The notes beneath the pieces were generated by a model. The model ran no database searches, was not told the DNA's origin, and saw nothing but the letters and a program-made list of their open reading frames with translations. The position numbers and the translations under genes were made by a program. A DNA stretch of 64,000 nucleotides from Chitinophagaceae bacterium (GTDB lineage: Bacteria > Bacteroidota > Bacteroidia > Chitinophagales > Chitinophagaceae), in the NCBI GenBank assembly GCA_019638625.1, contig JAHBTK010000003.1:682001-746000 (forward strand), in the 5' to 3' direction. This document shows positions 11,127 through 20,037 of this stretch, in pieces; position 1 is the stretch's first letter, and every line of letters begins with the position of its first letter.

Positions 11127-12230
11127 TCACTTCTCCTTCAGCCATTGCAGCAGGCTTACCGACTGCAGCCGTTGACAGATATAAAAAAAGCTGTTGGCAG
11201 ACGATTCCCGGTAATGCTTTTTCAGCAGTTCCTCTTTTTTTGCCAGATCAAGCCGGGAATAAGCGATCGCCCATAGTATGGTAGTGCTTTGTATATGTGG
11301 GATGTTTTTATAGAACTCTTCCGTAAGCATTTTGAAATCCGGCACGTCCGCATAATACTTTAGGTGGGCGTCCATATCGATCGGTACCGGGTAGAACCGT
11401 TTGGTAAGCTCCAGCCGGGGTGGGGCGGAGACATATTCCTCCGGTGCACTGCCGGAGATAAACAGCTCAGGGAGGGAGCTATCCTTTGGTTTCAGCAGGG
11501 TGCCCAATTCACTGTCCATGATCTTTTTTGCCTCCAGCTCTTCCTCATATTGCCGGATAGCAGCCCTGTCTTTTTTATTCAGGTACTCGAAATCGTCTGC
11601 CAGGGTTAGATCATCCACCACAAAATCCGGGTTTTCGTCCAGCACCCAGCCTGCCATCTCCGCCCGCCGGTCCCGGTAGTTGTCATTGTTGTAATGCGCC
11701 CTTGCCCATGCGCTGATAACCGGCGATGCCACCGGGTAACGCAATATCCTGTTCAGTATCATGGGCGATTTTTCCACATTATCACAAAGCCATTGTTCTT
11801 CTTCCGCCCTCAGGGCGGCGTCAAACAGTAAGCTGTTGCAGATGACTTTAATGATTTCTGCCTGCTTCCGGTTGATGGGCAGTTCCATATCAAAACACCG
11901 CTGGAACAACCAACATATTTTCCGGTTCGTTTCTATTGGAAAAGGATGCAGCTCCGCCTTTGACCTGCCGTAATAATCCTTCACCGCCTTTACCCGCGAG
12001 CCATATTGCTTGATAACGGTCACCAGCGATATCCTGTTGATGCGCTCTTTGCTGTACCACAAGTCATACAGCATATCCACCAATGATACCAGCACCTTAG
12101 GGTTGTACTGGTAATAAGGCAATACATTCCGCACTTTTAAAAAATCTTTGTAGGTCTTTACCAGGTCATCCGGCGGACAGGGGCGCTCAATGGCGGCAAT
12201 GGCGCGGGTGATATGGGAGGGAGTGGGCAT
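11127..12230 (-). CDS. Unknown protein, last gene of the helicase-ATPase operon
   Basis: 367 residues from an ATG at 12230; a TTG at 12234-12236 would overlap the previous stop, but the ATG is preferred. The protein is soluble and largely helical by composition, rich in Arg, Lys and Tyr (YYQYNPKVLVSLVDMLYDLW, DNVEKSPMILNRILRYPV). A central very acidic/charged part (DDFEYLNKKDRAAIRQYEEE) is followed by a proline-rich stretch. No Walker, nuclease or HTH motif is recognised. Because it lies 2 bp after the preceding gene, it should be co-expressed with the PIN-like protein, ATPase and helicase. It could be a partner, adaptor or regulator; no function is assigned. Confidence 0.75.
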   Translation of the reverse strand: MPTPSHITRAIAAIERPCPPDDLVKTYKDFLKVRNVLPYYQYNPKVLVSLVDMLYDLWYSKERINRISLVTVIKQYGSRVKAVKDYYGRSKAELHPFPIETNRKICWLFQRCFDMELPINRKQAEIIKVICNSLLFDAALRAEEEQWLCDNVEKSPMILNRILRYPVASPVISAWARAHYNNDNYRDRRAEMAGWVLDENPDFVVDDLTLADDFEYLNKKDRAAIRQYEEELEAKKIMDSELGTLLKPKDSSLPELFISGSAPEEYVSAPPRLELTKRFYPVPIDMDAHLKYYADVPDFKMLTEEFYKNIPHIQSTTILWAIAYSRLDLAKKEELLKKHYRESSANSFFYICQRLQSVSLLQWLKEK

Positions 12231-12232
12231 CT

Positions 12233-13315
12233 TCAATTATTTAGGAAACAACTTTTTGAATTTTTAGGATAATGGTAATATGTTGTTTCGGTCAATAAAT
12301 TACCATTTTCATCAAACCTTCCTGGAAGAACCTTTTTCTCTCCATTATCAATTTTTTCTCTATAAACTGATAGGTTATTCCATGCTTTACTTGCGGCAGC
12401 TCTTACATCATTTCTCAATAAAGATTGAATGCTAATAGTAGTGCGATGATTGATGTTCCCGTTATCTCCAAAAATATTCCATCCGGCGCCAGATTTTAGT
12501 CTAAGAAAATTGGTGTATATTTCTCGATCATGCTCTGGGTCAAACTTCTCCCATCGAATTTCTCGCCTTATTTTTTCTTTATTGTAATGAATTAAACTTA
12601 ATTCAATGTCGGGTACGTTTGTGTTAATATATTCGAAAGCATCACTTAATCGTTGATACTTTTGTTCATTTGGACTATTTAGCATACGTTCAGCAATTAT
12701 TGTGACTTTCAATTTTCTATAAGTTCCATTTTGATTTGCAAATAGCCTAAGTAGGGGTATAATGTTATTGTCAATCCTTTGGCCCGGATTATCTTCAAGA
12801 ATATATAAATCGAGAATCATTATCTCAGTAAACGGGTGTGTTTCTTGCGATAGTCTCTCCCAGGAGCTAAATGTAAATTCACTATTATCTTTACTTGGAG
12901 TAAGTTCTGTTACTTCCCTATCCCATCTTACTGGCGGCCACTTCGATAAAAGGTTTTTGTTGTTTATAAATAAGCAGCCATATCTCGATTCTAAATGCTC
13001 GCACTCATCTGCATCTCCCATAAAAAAAACTTTGATGGGACTGCCAGTAGAAATGTTGTCGTCATTGATGATTTCCGCTTTCCAGTTAGGATTTATTGTT
13101 ATACCGCCAGCATTTATTTCCAGAATATCATTATAAAAGCGATTTTGTTCTGATAGCTGTTTTAATTCATTAACTGAACTAAGATTGATGATAATTTTTG
13201 CATTTCTAACTTTTCTAAGAAATTTCTTACAAAAATCTTCGACAACTTCGTTTTCCATATCGTCTCTTTTACTCAATTCCTCAAAAAAGGTTCTATCGAT
13301 ATAGATGGTCATCAT
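12233..13315 (-). CDS. Unknown protein, possibly PIN-like, partner of the DUF3696-like ATPase
   Basis: 360 residues. The N-terminus, a beta strand ending in Asp (MTIYIDRTFFEELSK), then a strand KIIINLSSVNELKQL and an acidic cluster GDADECEHLESRYG, resembles the layout of PIN-like nucleases (scattered acidic residues on a Rossmann-like core). A second part contains LTEIMILDLYILE-like and KVTIIAERML strands, suggesting an alpha/beta fold throughout. This assignment is tentative. The gene starts 2 bp after the ATPase stop and is markedly AT-rich compared with mutS or icmF, suggesting recent acquisition. In such ATPase-plus-partner pairs the second gene is often the effector, by analogy. Confidence 0.7.
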   Translation of the reverse strand: MMTIYIDRTFFEELSKRDDMENEVVEDFCKKFLRKVRNAKIIINLSSVNELKQLSEQNRFYNDILEINAGGITINPNWKAEIINDDNISTGSPIKVFFMGDADECEHLESRYGCLFINNKNLLSKWPPVRWDREVTELTPSKDNSEFTFSSWERLSQETHPFTEIMILDLYILEDNPGQRIDNNIIPLLRLFANQNGTYRKLKVTIIAERMLNSPNEQKYQRLSDAFEYINTNVPDIELSLIHYNKEKIRREIRWEKFDPEHDREIYTNFLRLKSGAGWNIFGDNGNINHRTTISIQSLLRNDVRAAASKAWNNLSVYREKIDNGEKKVLPGRFDENGNLLTETTYYHYPKNSKSCFLNN

Positions 13316-13317
13316 AT

Positions 13318-15234
13318 TTAGTTTCTTTGATGGTTTTTTAAGGCGAGCAATTCAAATTTCCAGTTGGTTGCTTCATCAAAAAATCCCGTTCCAAAATCAT
13401 CTGTCAGTCCGCCATCTTGCCGGATATTTATTTTCTTCACCTGCTTTTCTCCCGGCGGCACTTCCGTTGGTGGGTAGAAATAATAGATAACAGTATTTTC
13501 CGGCTTAATATCTCCTTTTCCCGTAAGGTATTGCAGTTTACGCACCAGGTATTCACTATGGGTTTCTATCACAAACCGGATATTGAATACTTTTACCGCA
13601 TCCATGAACATATCCGCCAGTTTGGATTGCAGGGCAGGATGCAGGTTGGTCTCAGGCTCTTCGATCAGTACGAGTTTGGATTCGTTATATTGGAATGGGT
13701 CATTGTATTCATAATTCCAGCCTATTATGGGGCAGCATGATAGTATAACAGGTAATACCTGTGAAACACCAAACCCTTCATCAGAAAGCATCATCCATCT
13801 GCCATTTTTTTGGAGCCTAACTTTGAAAGTGTCATAGTCTTCGTCTTTTTCAAATCTTATTTCATCTGCCACTTTAAATTCACGCAACCATTTATTTAAA
13901 AACTTATCTAACCTATCGAAAGCCTCTTTTTCAAGTCCGATGGCAGAGAAACGTCTTTTTATTAACCGGGAAAAGTCGTCATTATCAAGAATAGACTTAA
14001 TTCCTTTCGTGCTACTTCTTTCGGCTGAAACAGCTTCCGTAGATATAAAAGGTAAGAATGACGTTTTGATGAGATTTAGATTTGGGAAAAGAAAGTATTC
14101 ATAAAAGTACTTCTCAACATCATTGGGTTCAAAACTTTTTATTTCTGTGAGTTTTCGTTCCGAAGCTTCGAATAACTTTCTTTCTTCTAAGGAAAATAAC
14201 GGTTTATCATAATAACTTTTTTTGTGAGCTACTATTTTGAAAAGATATGCGAGAAAGTCATTTTTACTATCAAGCTTTTCTATTTCTTCTATTGACAATT
14301 TTTCAAGTCCCGTCTTAGTATGAAATACCCCCAAAGATCTATGAGAACTGTTTGGAGCAGACTTTGAAGAGCCGTAATAGCGCAAGGCAGTATCTAAAAG
14401 TGATAATCCTGTATTTTTCCGTTTTGAGACTTTGTCTTCAAAGTATATAATATTTTTTACTCTTTCTTCTTCCCATTCCATGGTCGATAGTGTATTAATT
14501 ATATCTATGTTAAGTTTTTTTAGGCTTTCTATATTAGGTGTTCCGTAAAATTTCTTTAGCGCATATTTAAATATTTCAACATCTTGCGGATCTTCCGCCC
14601 ATAAAAATGAAAAATCATATATATACCCTTCTTTTATTTTTTCCGCTACCTCCTGCAGTATATCCACAATCTCAGAATCATCAGGACCTAATGCTTTTTC
14701 TTTTTCTGATTGAATTAATGTATGTATAAATGCAGCGACATCTACTTTTATATGATATTTTTCATTAAGCTTTTCAATTTTCAGTAGGGATACCTTTTTA
14801 TTCGGGATTTGCATCTCTACCGAAATTATTCTTCCGGTCTTCTTTTTGTTCGCGTCAATTTGTATGGTATAAGATATTACTACATTTTCTTTAACATACA
14901 ATAGTTTGGCAGGTATGAAAAACCTAAATCCATTCTCTCCCACATCTCTGCCAAGTTGGTTAACATATTTTTCCAACGTACCATAACGCTTCATCATCTC
15001 ACTTGCATTTATTTCTATATTGAATAGACTATCCAGTTCAAATTCTTCTAGATCATTTGAGATCTTAATTCCCTTAAAGCTCTCACCGATCAGCTTCATC
15101 CCATTAATCACACTACTCTTTCCACTACTATTCGTGCCCGTTAATATCGTAAGCGGTGCAAAATCCAACAAAGTTTGTTGCTTAAATACCCTGAAGTTTT
15201 CAAATCCGATGCCTTGCAATCCATTATTATTCAT
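13318..15234 (-). CDS. AAA ATPase of the OLD/DUF3696-like type
   Basis: 638 residues. The SMC/OLD-type N-terminus (GIGFENFRVFKQQTLLDFAP) is followed by Walker A LTGTNSSGKSSVINGM (about 30-45). A long divergent, charged middle region follows. The C-terminal part has an ABC-signature-like area (LSDEGFGVSQVLPVILSC), Walker B LVLIEEPETNLHPALQSKL and the switch histidine motif VIETHSEYLVRKLQ, then a DUF3696-like end (DDFGTGFFDEATNW). No TOPRIM nuclease domain is evident, so nuclease activity would have to come from a partner. Such ATPases are common sensors or motors in phage-defence loci. It is AT-rich and packed between the helicase (5 bp) and PIN-like gene (2 bp). Confidence 0.9.
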   Translation of the reverse strand: MNNNGLQGIGFENFRVFKQQTLLDFAPLTILTGTNSSGKSSVINGMKLIGESFKGIKISNDLEEFELDSLFNIEINASEMMKRYGTLEKYVNQLGRDVGENGFRFFIPAKLLYVKENVVISYTIQIDANKKKTGRIISVEMQIPNKKVSLLKIEKLNEKYHIKVDVAAFIHTLIQSEKEKALGPDDSEIVDILQEVAEKIKEGYIYDFSFLWAEDPQDVEIFKYALKKFYGTPNIESLKKLNIDIINTLSTMEWEEERVKNIIYFEDKVSKRKNTGLSLLDTALRYYGSSKSAPNSSHRSLGVFHTKTGLEKLSIEEIEKLDSKNDFLAYLFKIVAHKKSYYDKPLFSLEERKLFEASERKLTEIKSFEPNDVEKYFYEYFLFPNLNLIKTSFLPFISTEAVSAERSSTKGIKSILDNDDFSRLIKRRFSAIGLEKEAFDRLDKFLNKWLREFKVADEIRFEKDEDYDTFKVRLQKNGRWMMLSDEGFGVSQVLPVILSCCPIIGWNYEYNDPFQYNESKLVLIEEPETNLHPALQSKLADMFMDAVKVFNIRFVIETHSEYLVRKLQYLTGKGDIKPENTVIYYFYPPTEVPPGEKQVKKINIRQDGGLTDDFGTGFFDEATNWKFELLALKNHQRN

Positions 15235-15239
15235 TGTCG

Positions 15240-16589
15240 TTAGTTTGCTCTGTTAAATGTTTTCAATTCGTAGGAGTACAGGTTTTGTTTGGCCCTTGTA
15301 ACAGCCGTATATAAATACCGCAGGTTTACCAGCTTGTCCTGTCCGTAATAAGGATGCAATATCACATTATCAAACTCGCTGCCCTGCGCCTTGTAGCAGG
15401 TGAGTGCATAGGCATACCGCAGCCTTACGGCATTGAGATAGGGATCCTTTCTTATGTCACGGCTGCTGCGATATGCAGGGTTGTATTTCATGGCTTCATG
15501 TATCAACGCTTTTTCCTGTTCTTCTGTCAACCATCCTTTTTCGGAATACAAATGATGCAGATTCAGCAGGATTTCAATTATTACAGGGTTGTCTGCAATA
15601 TCTTCCAACAATAATTTTACTTTCATAAATGGCAATCCGCCGAATATTTCAACGGCGTCGTCCACTTCAAAAATAGTACCTGTATCCCCGTTGGTCAGTA
15701 TATAGTTGTCATTCGTCCAGCCCCGGTCTATTACTACTTTATCTCCCACTGCTGGTTTGGCAGGTGCATAGCCCAACTGTTTACGGATGGCATAATTCCA
15801 CCAATTTACATTTTTATTGGTACTGGCAATCAGTTTTACTGCGGTATTGTTTGCGCTGCGGTAGCACCGCATATACTGTTTTAATGCCGCGGAGGGGTTG
15901 GGTAGGTTTATTTTATAGAACGTAGTGTCGGTTTTATCCTCACGTATACTCCTTCTCAGCAGTTGCGCTCCTTTCAGGATATAGGAATCTTTATGCTGTC
16001 GCACGATCTCCGTAAGTTCAAAGCTTTTGCCGCTGATGCCGAATTTTTGCTCAAAATACCGGGGAAATAACGCAGGACTTTGCTCCCCGAAATCATAGCC
16101 GACAGGCGGTAACTGGCAGGGGTCGCCCACGAATAATATTTTGCTGTCCGCATTTCCATCACTTACATATTGCAGCAGGTCGGTAAGCAGGGGCGTTTCG
16201 CAGGAAAATTCCCGGGATGCGGTTACCCGGTCGCCGATCATCGAGGCTTCATCAACTATATACAGCGTTGGTTCTTTTGAAAAGGTAGTTTTTCTTTTCA
16301 GCCTTACACCGTATCCGTTTTCCAGGGGCTCTGCATCGTATAATAAGCTGTGCAGCGTTTTAGCCGGCTTTCCTGTTTTTTTAGATAATACTTTTGCAGC
16401 CCGGTGAGTTGGCGCTGTGATCATAACATGCTCAAATTTTTCACACAGTTCCCCGGCAATCACGTTCAGAAGCGTTGTTTTTCCGGTGCCTGCGCTTCCT
16501 TTTAAAATAAACAGCTTATCGGTATTTCCCGGTTCCAGGAAATTATTTAAACACTCCAAAGCCTGTATTTGTTGCGGGTTATACTCCAT
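15240..16589 (-). CDS. SF1 DNA helicase (RecD/Dda-like)
   Basis: 449 residues. Motifs in order: Walker A LKGSAGTGKTTLLN (about 28-41), APTHRAAKVL (motif Ia), LYIVDEASMIGD (Walker B/motif II), FVGDPCQLPPVG (motif III), a VRQHKD element, then the UvrD-C-2-like end CYKAQGSEFDNVIL (motif V) and LYTAVTRAKQNLY (motif VI). It is a short single-polypeptide 5'-3' helicase by family. It lacks an added nuclease domain. It is the first gene of the four-gene minus-strand operon, divergent from the KilA-N gene, and probably handles DNA ends or displaced strands for the system. Confidence 0.93.
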   Translation of the reverse strand: MEYNPQQIQALECLNNFLEPGNTDKLFILKGSAGTGKTTLLNVIAGELCEKFEHVMITAPTHRAAKVLSKKTGKPAKTLHSLLYDAEPLENGYGVRLKRKTTFSKEPTLYIVDEASMIGDRVTASREFSCETPLLTDLLQYVSDGNADSKILFVGDPCQLPPVGYDFGEQSPALFPRYFEQKFGISGKSFELTEIVRQHKDSYILKGAQLLRRSIREDKTDTTFYKINLPNPSAALKQYMRCYRSANNTAVKLIASTNKNVNWWNYAIRKQLGYAPAKPAVGDKVVIDRGWTNDNYILTNGDTGTIFEVDDAVEIFGGLPFMKVKLLLEDIADNPVIIEILLNLHHLYSEKGWLTEEQEKALIHEAMKYNPAYRSSRDIRKDPYLNAVRLRYAYALTCYKAQGSEFDNVILHPYYGQDKLVNLRYLYTAVTRAKQNLYSYELKTFNRAN

Positions 16590-16616
16590 TCGTAATGTTT
16601 CCGCAATGTTAGAACT

Positions 16617-16643
16617 GATGCTTGCAGCTTTTCTTCAAGCATC
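16617..16643. promoter_or_regulatory. Inverted repeat in divergent promoter region
   Basis: A perfect 8-bp inverted repeat, GATGCTTG (16617-16624) and CAAGCATC (16636-16643), lies between the divergent helicase and KilA-N genes, 28 bp upstream of the helicase start. It is a candidate operator for the WYL or KilA-N protein encoded alongside. Confidence 0.4.
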
Positions 16644-16710
16644 GGACCTTCTGGACTTCTTTTTTGAGATATCTTAAAAAATAATTTTATATATTGAGAA
16701 GGGAATACTT

Positions 16711-17565
16711 ATGCTTAACACTCAAGATAATACTATGCAAAAAACATCCATCATTAAAGTTCAGAACACTGATATTGCTGTGATCACTTCAGGAGACGAT
16801 GATTTTATCTGTTTGACTGATATTGCCAAAACGAGAGAAGGCGACTCGCGGGCTGCAGACATTATAAAGAACTGGATACGAAACAGGTCAACACTTGAAT
16901 TCTTAGGTACCTGGGAGCAATTATACAACCCGGAGTTTAAAGTGGTCAAATTCGACCACTTTAAAATGAACGCCGGATTGCCGAGTTTTGTACTGAGCCC
17001 GGGCGCCTGGGTAGAGGAAACAAAGGCAATCGGCATCTATGTAAAAAAGGGAAAGTACGGAGGCACTTATGCACATAAAGACATAGCATTTGAATTTTGC
17101 TCTGCTATTAACCCGGTTTTTAAGCTGTTCCTTATTAAAGAGTTCCAGCGTTTAAAAGCAGAAGAAAGCAAGCACAGCCAATTAAAATGGAGTTTACAGC
17201 GCACCATTTCAAAAATCAATTACCGTATTCACACCGATGCTATTAAAGAAAATTTAATACCTAAAGAAATAACACGCCAGCAGGCAGGCATTGTTTATGC
17301 CAGCGAAGCAGACATGCTGAATGTAGCCCTTTTCGGAACTACGGCAAAAGAGTGGAGAGAAGCAAATGCCGGCAAACCCGGAAATATAAGAGATTATGCA
17401 ACCTTGGAACAATTGGTTGTTTTGAGTAATATGGAAAGCATCAATGCACTGCTAATTCAACAGGGCTTACCACAAGGCGACAGGCTCATCCAGCTAAATA
17501 AAGCAGCCATCGCCCAAATGAGATCGTTACTGGCAAACAGTGTAAGAAAGAAGTTGACGGAATAA
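16711..17565 (+). CDS. KilA-N domain protein
   Basis: 284 residues. The N-terminal half is a KilA-N DNA-binding domain: DDFICLTDIAKTREGDSRAADIIKNWI-type start, RSTLEFLGTWEQLYNPEF, then SPGAWVEETKAIGIYVKKG, GGTYAHKDIAFEFCSAI and FKLFLIKEFQRLK. The C-terminal half is helical and typical of bacterial KilA-N proteins near mobile or defence genes. The ATG at 16711 has a GAGAAGGG purine tract 6-13 bp upstream; ATG 16735 is an alternative. It is divergent from the helicase operon and followed 32 bp later by a WYL regulator. Possible role: DNA-binding regulator or anti-repressor; not known. Confidence 0.92.
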   Translation: MLNTQDNTMQKTSIIKVQNTDIAVITSGDDDFICLTDIAKTREGDSRAADIIKNWIRNRSTLEFLGTWEQLYNPEFKVVKFDHFKMNAGLPSFVLSPGAWVEETKAIGIYVKKGKYGGTYAHKDIAFEFCSAINPVFKLFLIKEFQRLKAEESKHSQLKWSLQRTISKINYRIHTDAIKENLIPKEITRQQAGIVYASEADMLNVALFGTTAKEWREANAGKPGNIRDYATLEQLVVLSNMESINALLIQQGLPQGDRLIQLNKAAIAQMRSLLANSVRKKLTE

Positions 17566-17597
17566 CAATACTGATAGTTTAAAATATAGTATCCCTG

Positions 17598-18599
17598 ATG
17601 CCTACAACAGATCATAAAAGAGACGAACGCCTGCAGGTGCTCCACAAATGCCTGAAAAATAATATGGGCAAATGGAGCGTAAAAAAATTACATGAAAAAG
17701 TAAACGACCATCTTGCAGATATCGGTGGTAAACCGGTGAGTGAACGTACCATTGCAGCAGACCTGAAATACCTGGAGCTTCAAAAAGGAGCGCCGGTGGA
17801 AATGATCAATAAAGGGAGGAATGTTTATTATGCCTATTCAGAAGATTTTGATTTTAATGAGCCTGATGTTACGAAGGATGAATACCTGAGCCTGCTCATT
17901 GCAAATGAAGTGCTATCGCAGTTGAAAGGCTTTACGCTTACGAAGGAATTAAAAGATCTGACGAATAAGCTGCAATTGTATATTGAAGATGCTACACAAA
18001 TGAGATCATCACCTATTATCTTCGACAGTGCACCTGCTTTAAAGCATATTGAGAGGCTGCAGGATATTCTTGAATGTATACTTGAAAAAACAGTATTACA
18101 GATCAGTTATCAGCCTTTTGGCGCCGCTGACCTGATTGAGAAAGCAATTCATCCGTATTGTTTAAAGCAATACAATCAACGATGGTTTCTGTTTGGATAC
18201 GAGGAAGCCAATGCTCGTATTGATAATTCACCTATTGACAGAATTCTCCGGTTTACGCCTTTAAATAAAGCTTTTATTGAAAATTCTTTTTTCAACCAGG
18301 AAGAATACTTCAAAGATATGATAGGTGTTACCCGGAAGACCGGGCAACAGCCTGAACGTATTGTATTCCGTGTATCAGCAGCAAGGGCAGATTATTTAAC
18401 GACAAAGCCATTGCATCATTCGCAAAAGGTATTGTCGGCAAATGAAGATGGAGTAGTTTTTACCATGTCTGTTATCATTAATAAGGAATTGGTGAGTGTA
18501 TTACTTTCTTTTGGCAGTGATATTGAGATCGTTGAGCCGGTGTCCTTACGATCTGCTATAGAAACTGAGTATGAGACGGCTCTTTCTAAATATAAATAG
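17598..18599 (+). CDS. WYL-domain transcriptional regulator
   Basis: 333 residues. An N-terminal winged helix (about 1-75; KWSVKKLHEKVNDHL, ERTIAADLKYLE) is followed by a helical linker and a WYL domain (about 155-240; QISYQPFG, AIHPYCLKQYNQRWFLFGY with RWFLFG at the WYL position, PIDRILRF). A C-terminal WCX-like extension (RIVFRVSAARADYL, GSDIEIVEP) completes the usual architecture. WYL regulators sense nucleic-acid or nucleotide ligands and often control bacterial defence loci. It probably controls the divergent four-gene operon, with the inverted repeat at 16617-16643 as candidate site; this is inference. Confidence 0.93.
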   Translation: MPTTDHKRDERLQVLHKCLKNNMGKWSVKKLHEKVNDHLADIGGKPVSERTIAADLKYLELQKGAPVEMINKGRNVYYAYSEDFDFNEPDVTKDEYLSLLIANEVLSQLKGFTLTKELKDLTNKLQLYIEDATQMRSSPIIFDSAPALKHIERLQDILECILEKTVLQISYQPFGAADLIEKAIHPYCLKQYNQRWFLFGYEEANARIDNSPIDRILRFTPLNKAFIENSFFNQEEYFKDMIGVTRKTGQQPERIVFRVSAARADYLTTKPLHHSQKVLSANEDGVVFTMSVIINKELVSVLLSFGSDIEIVEPVSLRSAIETEYETALSKYK

Positions 18600-18889
18600 A
18601 TATTACCTTGATAGTGTATTTCTTATCGTTAGGAAATGCCCAATCAACTAAGCATCGGTATGCGGCTACTCCGAAGCGTGGTGATCTTCAGGGATTGCTT
18701 CACCGCAAGGATCATCCATCATCGGTTGATCGCTCTCGCGGCTCGCAGTGACGACCGCGAAGCAGTAATCCTGCAACCTGAGACCTGCAACTTGCGACCC
18801 GATGAAGTTACTCCCCTTCAGGGGATGAGGTTCCCTAACCCAGGACACCACAATGGCGTGCACAGGTAGGACGCGCCTGATCCCGGTTT
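18600..18889. repeat. Intergenic palindromic repeat region
   Basis: Between convergent genes. It contains a CTCGCGGCTCGCAGTGACG stretch of the type widely dispersed in intergenic DNA, flanked by ATTGCTTCACCGCAAGGATC and GACCGCGAAGCAGTAATCC, then short direct repeats CCTGAGACC/CCTGCAACTTGCGACC and CCCCTTCAGGGGATG. No gene is credible here. Confidence 0.5.
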
Positions 18890-19330
18890 TTAGTTTCCTT
18901 TATGTATCCAAAGCCAGGCATCCCCAATTTCTTCGTCTTGCACAATTTCTGTAAACGCAAAATTATTGTTCTCTAAGATTTTCGTTGAAGCGTTGTGTTC
19001 GGGTGCTGTTTTTGCTGTAATTGTTAAATTTGGGTCTGTTTGGTTTGCGATAGTTACAAGTTCTTTACAAGCAAAAGAAGCAATACCTTGTCCTTCAAAT
19101 TCTTTAAATGTCCAATAAGCAACTTCAACTTTTCCGTCTTGTGGTTGTCCTATGAAACCGCAAGAGCCTACAATTTTGTCTTGTCTAACCACAAAGTAAC
19201 CAATCCAGGGAATATTGAAGCCGATCTTAGGATAGAAATCGTCATACATTTGCAATAGCTGCTGGCAGTCAGCCGAAGCATACGCTTCATTTGTGTTGTC
19301 TTCGTTTAGCGTTATTGGTCTTAATTTCAT
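18890..19330 (-). CDS. GNAT family N-acetyltransferase
   Basis: 146 residues with a GNAT core of RimJ/RimL type: MKLRPITLNEDNTNEAY start, GYFVVRQDKIVGSCGFIG (strands 3-4), VEVAYWTFKEFEGQGIAS (the acetyl-CoA pyrophosphate loop, Q/R-x-x-G-x-A/G), and ASTKILENNNFAFTE for the final helix-strand. It transfers acetyl groups to an unknown amine. It is AT-richer than the core genes around it, so it may be acquired. It stands alone, convergent with the WYL gene across a repeat region. Confidence 0.92.
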   Translation of the reverse strand: MKLRPITLNEDNTNEAYASADCQQLLQMYDDFYPKIGFNIPWIGYFVVRQDKIVGSCGFIGQPQDGKVEVAYWTFKEFEGQGIASFACKELVTIANQTDPNLTITAKTAPEHNASTKILENNNFAFTEIVQDEEIGDAWLWIHKGN

Positions 19331-19370
19331 TTTGTCTTGTTATTATATTGCTGTCCGGTTGATAATTTTT

Positions 19371-19658
19371 TTATTGTTTCGTTAGATTATGTCTTTTCTG
19401 CTTTCTGAAATGCAGTATTGTGTATATTACTGTTATTAAGAAAGGTAAAGTAGAGATCAATATCTTAAAATGCTGACCTGTTATCCCGGTAAAAAACACA
19501 CCTCCCAACAATACACTTAAACAGGCTATTCCTGCGTAGGCCACCATTTTGTCCGGCTTTTGAAACAAAGCGGCCAAAAGTAAAATTTGGCCTAAAAGCG
19601 GAATGAGTGTAAAAGGGTGAGCAGCCGATTTCGGATCCTTAAAAAGTTTACTTAACAC
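19371..19658 (-). CDS. Small membrane protein, N-terminus probably eroded
   Basis: 95 residues from a GTG at 19658, with three hydrophobic segments (PFTLIPLLGQILLLAALF, YAGIACLSVLLGGVFFTGI, FKILISTLPFLITVIYTILHF) and a basic tail. The same frame stays open upstream to 19823 and encodes a further hydrophobic segment (TKILNILLIITSLFGSLEW), then SFLFEAEYEVLSKLF, but contains no ATG, GTG or TTG. An ACG codon at 19763 sits where a start would be natural. The protein is likely a four-helix membrane protein whose start codon was lost, so it may be a young pseudogene. Function unknown. Confidence 0.5.
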   Translation of the reverse strand: MLSKLFKDPKSAAHPFTLIPLLGQILLLAALFQKPDKMVAYAGIACLSVLLGGVFFTGITGQHFKILISTLPFLITVIYTILHFRKQKRHNLTKQ

Positions 19659-20037
19659 TTCGTATTCTGCTTCAAACAGGAACGACTTATTGTCTCTTCT
19701 CCATTCCAGGGAACCGAACAGGGAAGTTATGATCAGTAATATATTTAAAATTTTAGTTGTCGTCTTCGATGTATAGCTTATTATATTGATGCTACCCGTT
19801 TGCGGCAGGTTTCTGTTTCTCAGGTTCTTTGGTCATTTCATTCCTGTTTACTATGGTATTAACAGCCGTCATCATAATATGTAAATTTATGCTATCGTAT
19901 GTAATTGTAGAAATTTATAAGTTGCTATAGATTGTGTTTTTGGCACGCTACATGATAATGCCTGCAGGTGTCTTCTCAGTAAAAAAATCTGAGTTCAGGA
20001 GCCACGATTTCCTGAAATAGTTTGTCAGGGACATTGT

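Noticed and set aside
13318..15234. ATPase considered as a Gabija GajA-type OLD nuclease
   Set aside because: No TOPRIM motif follows the ATPase, and the partner genes do not include a UvrD-like GajB of the usual kind.
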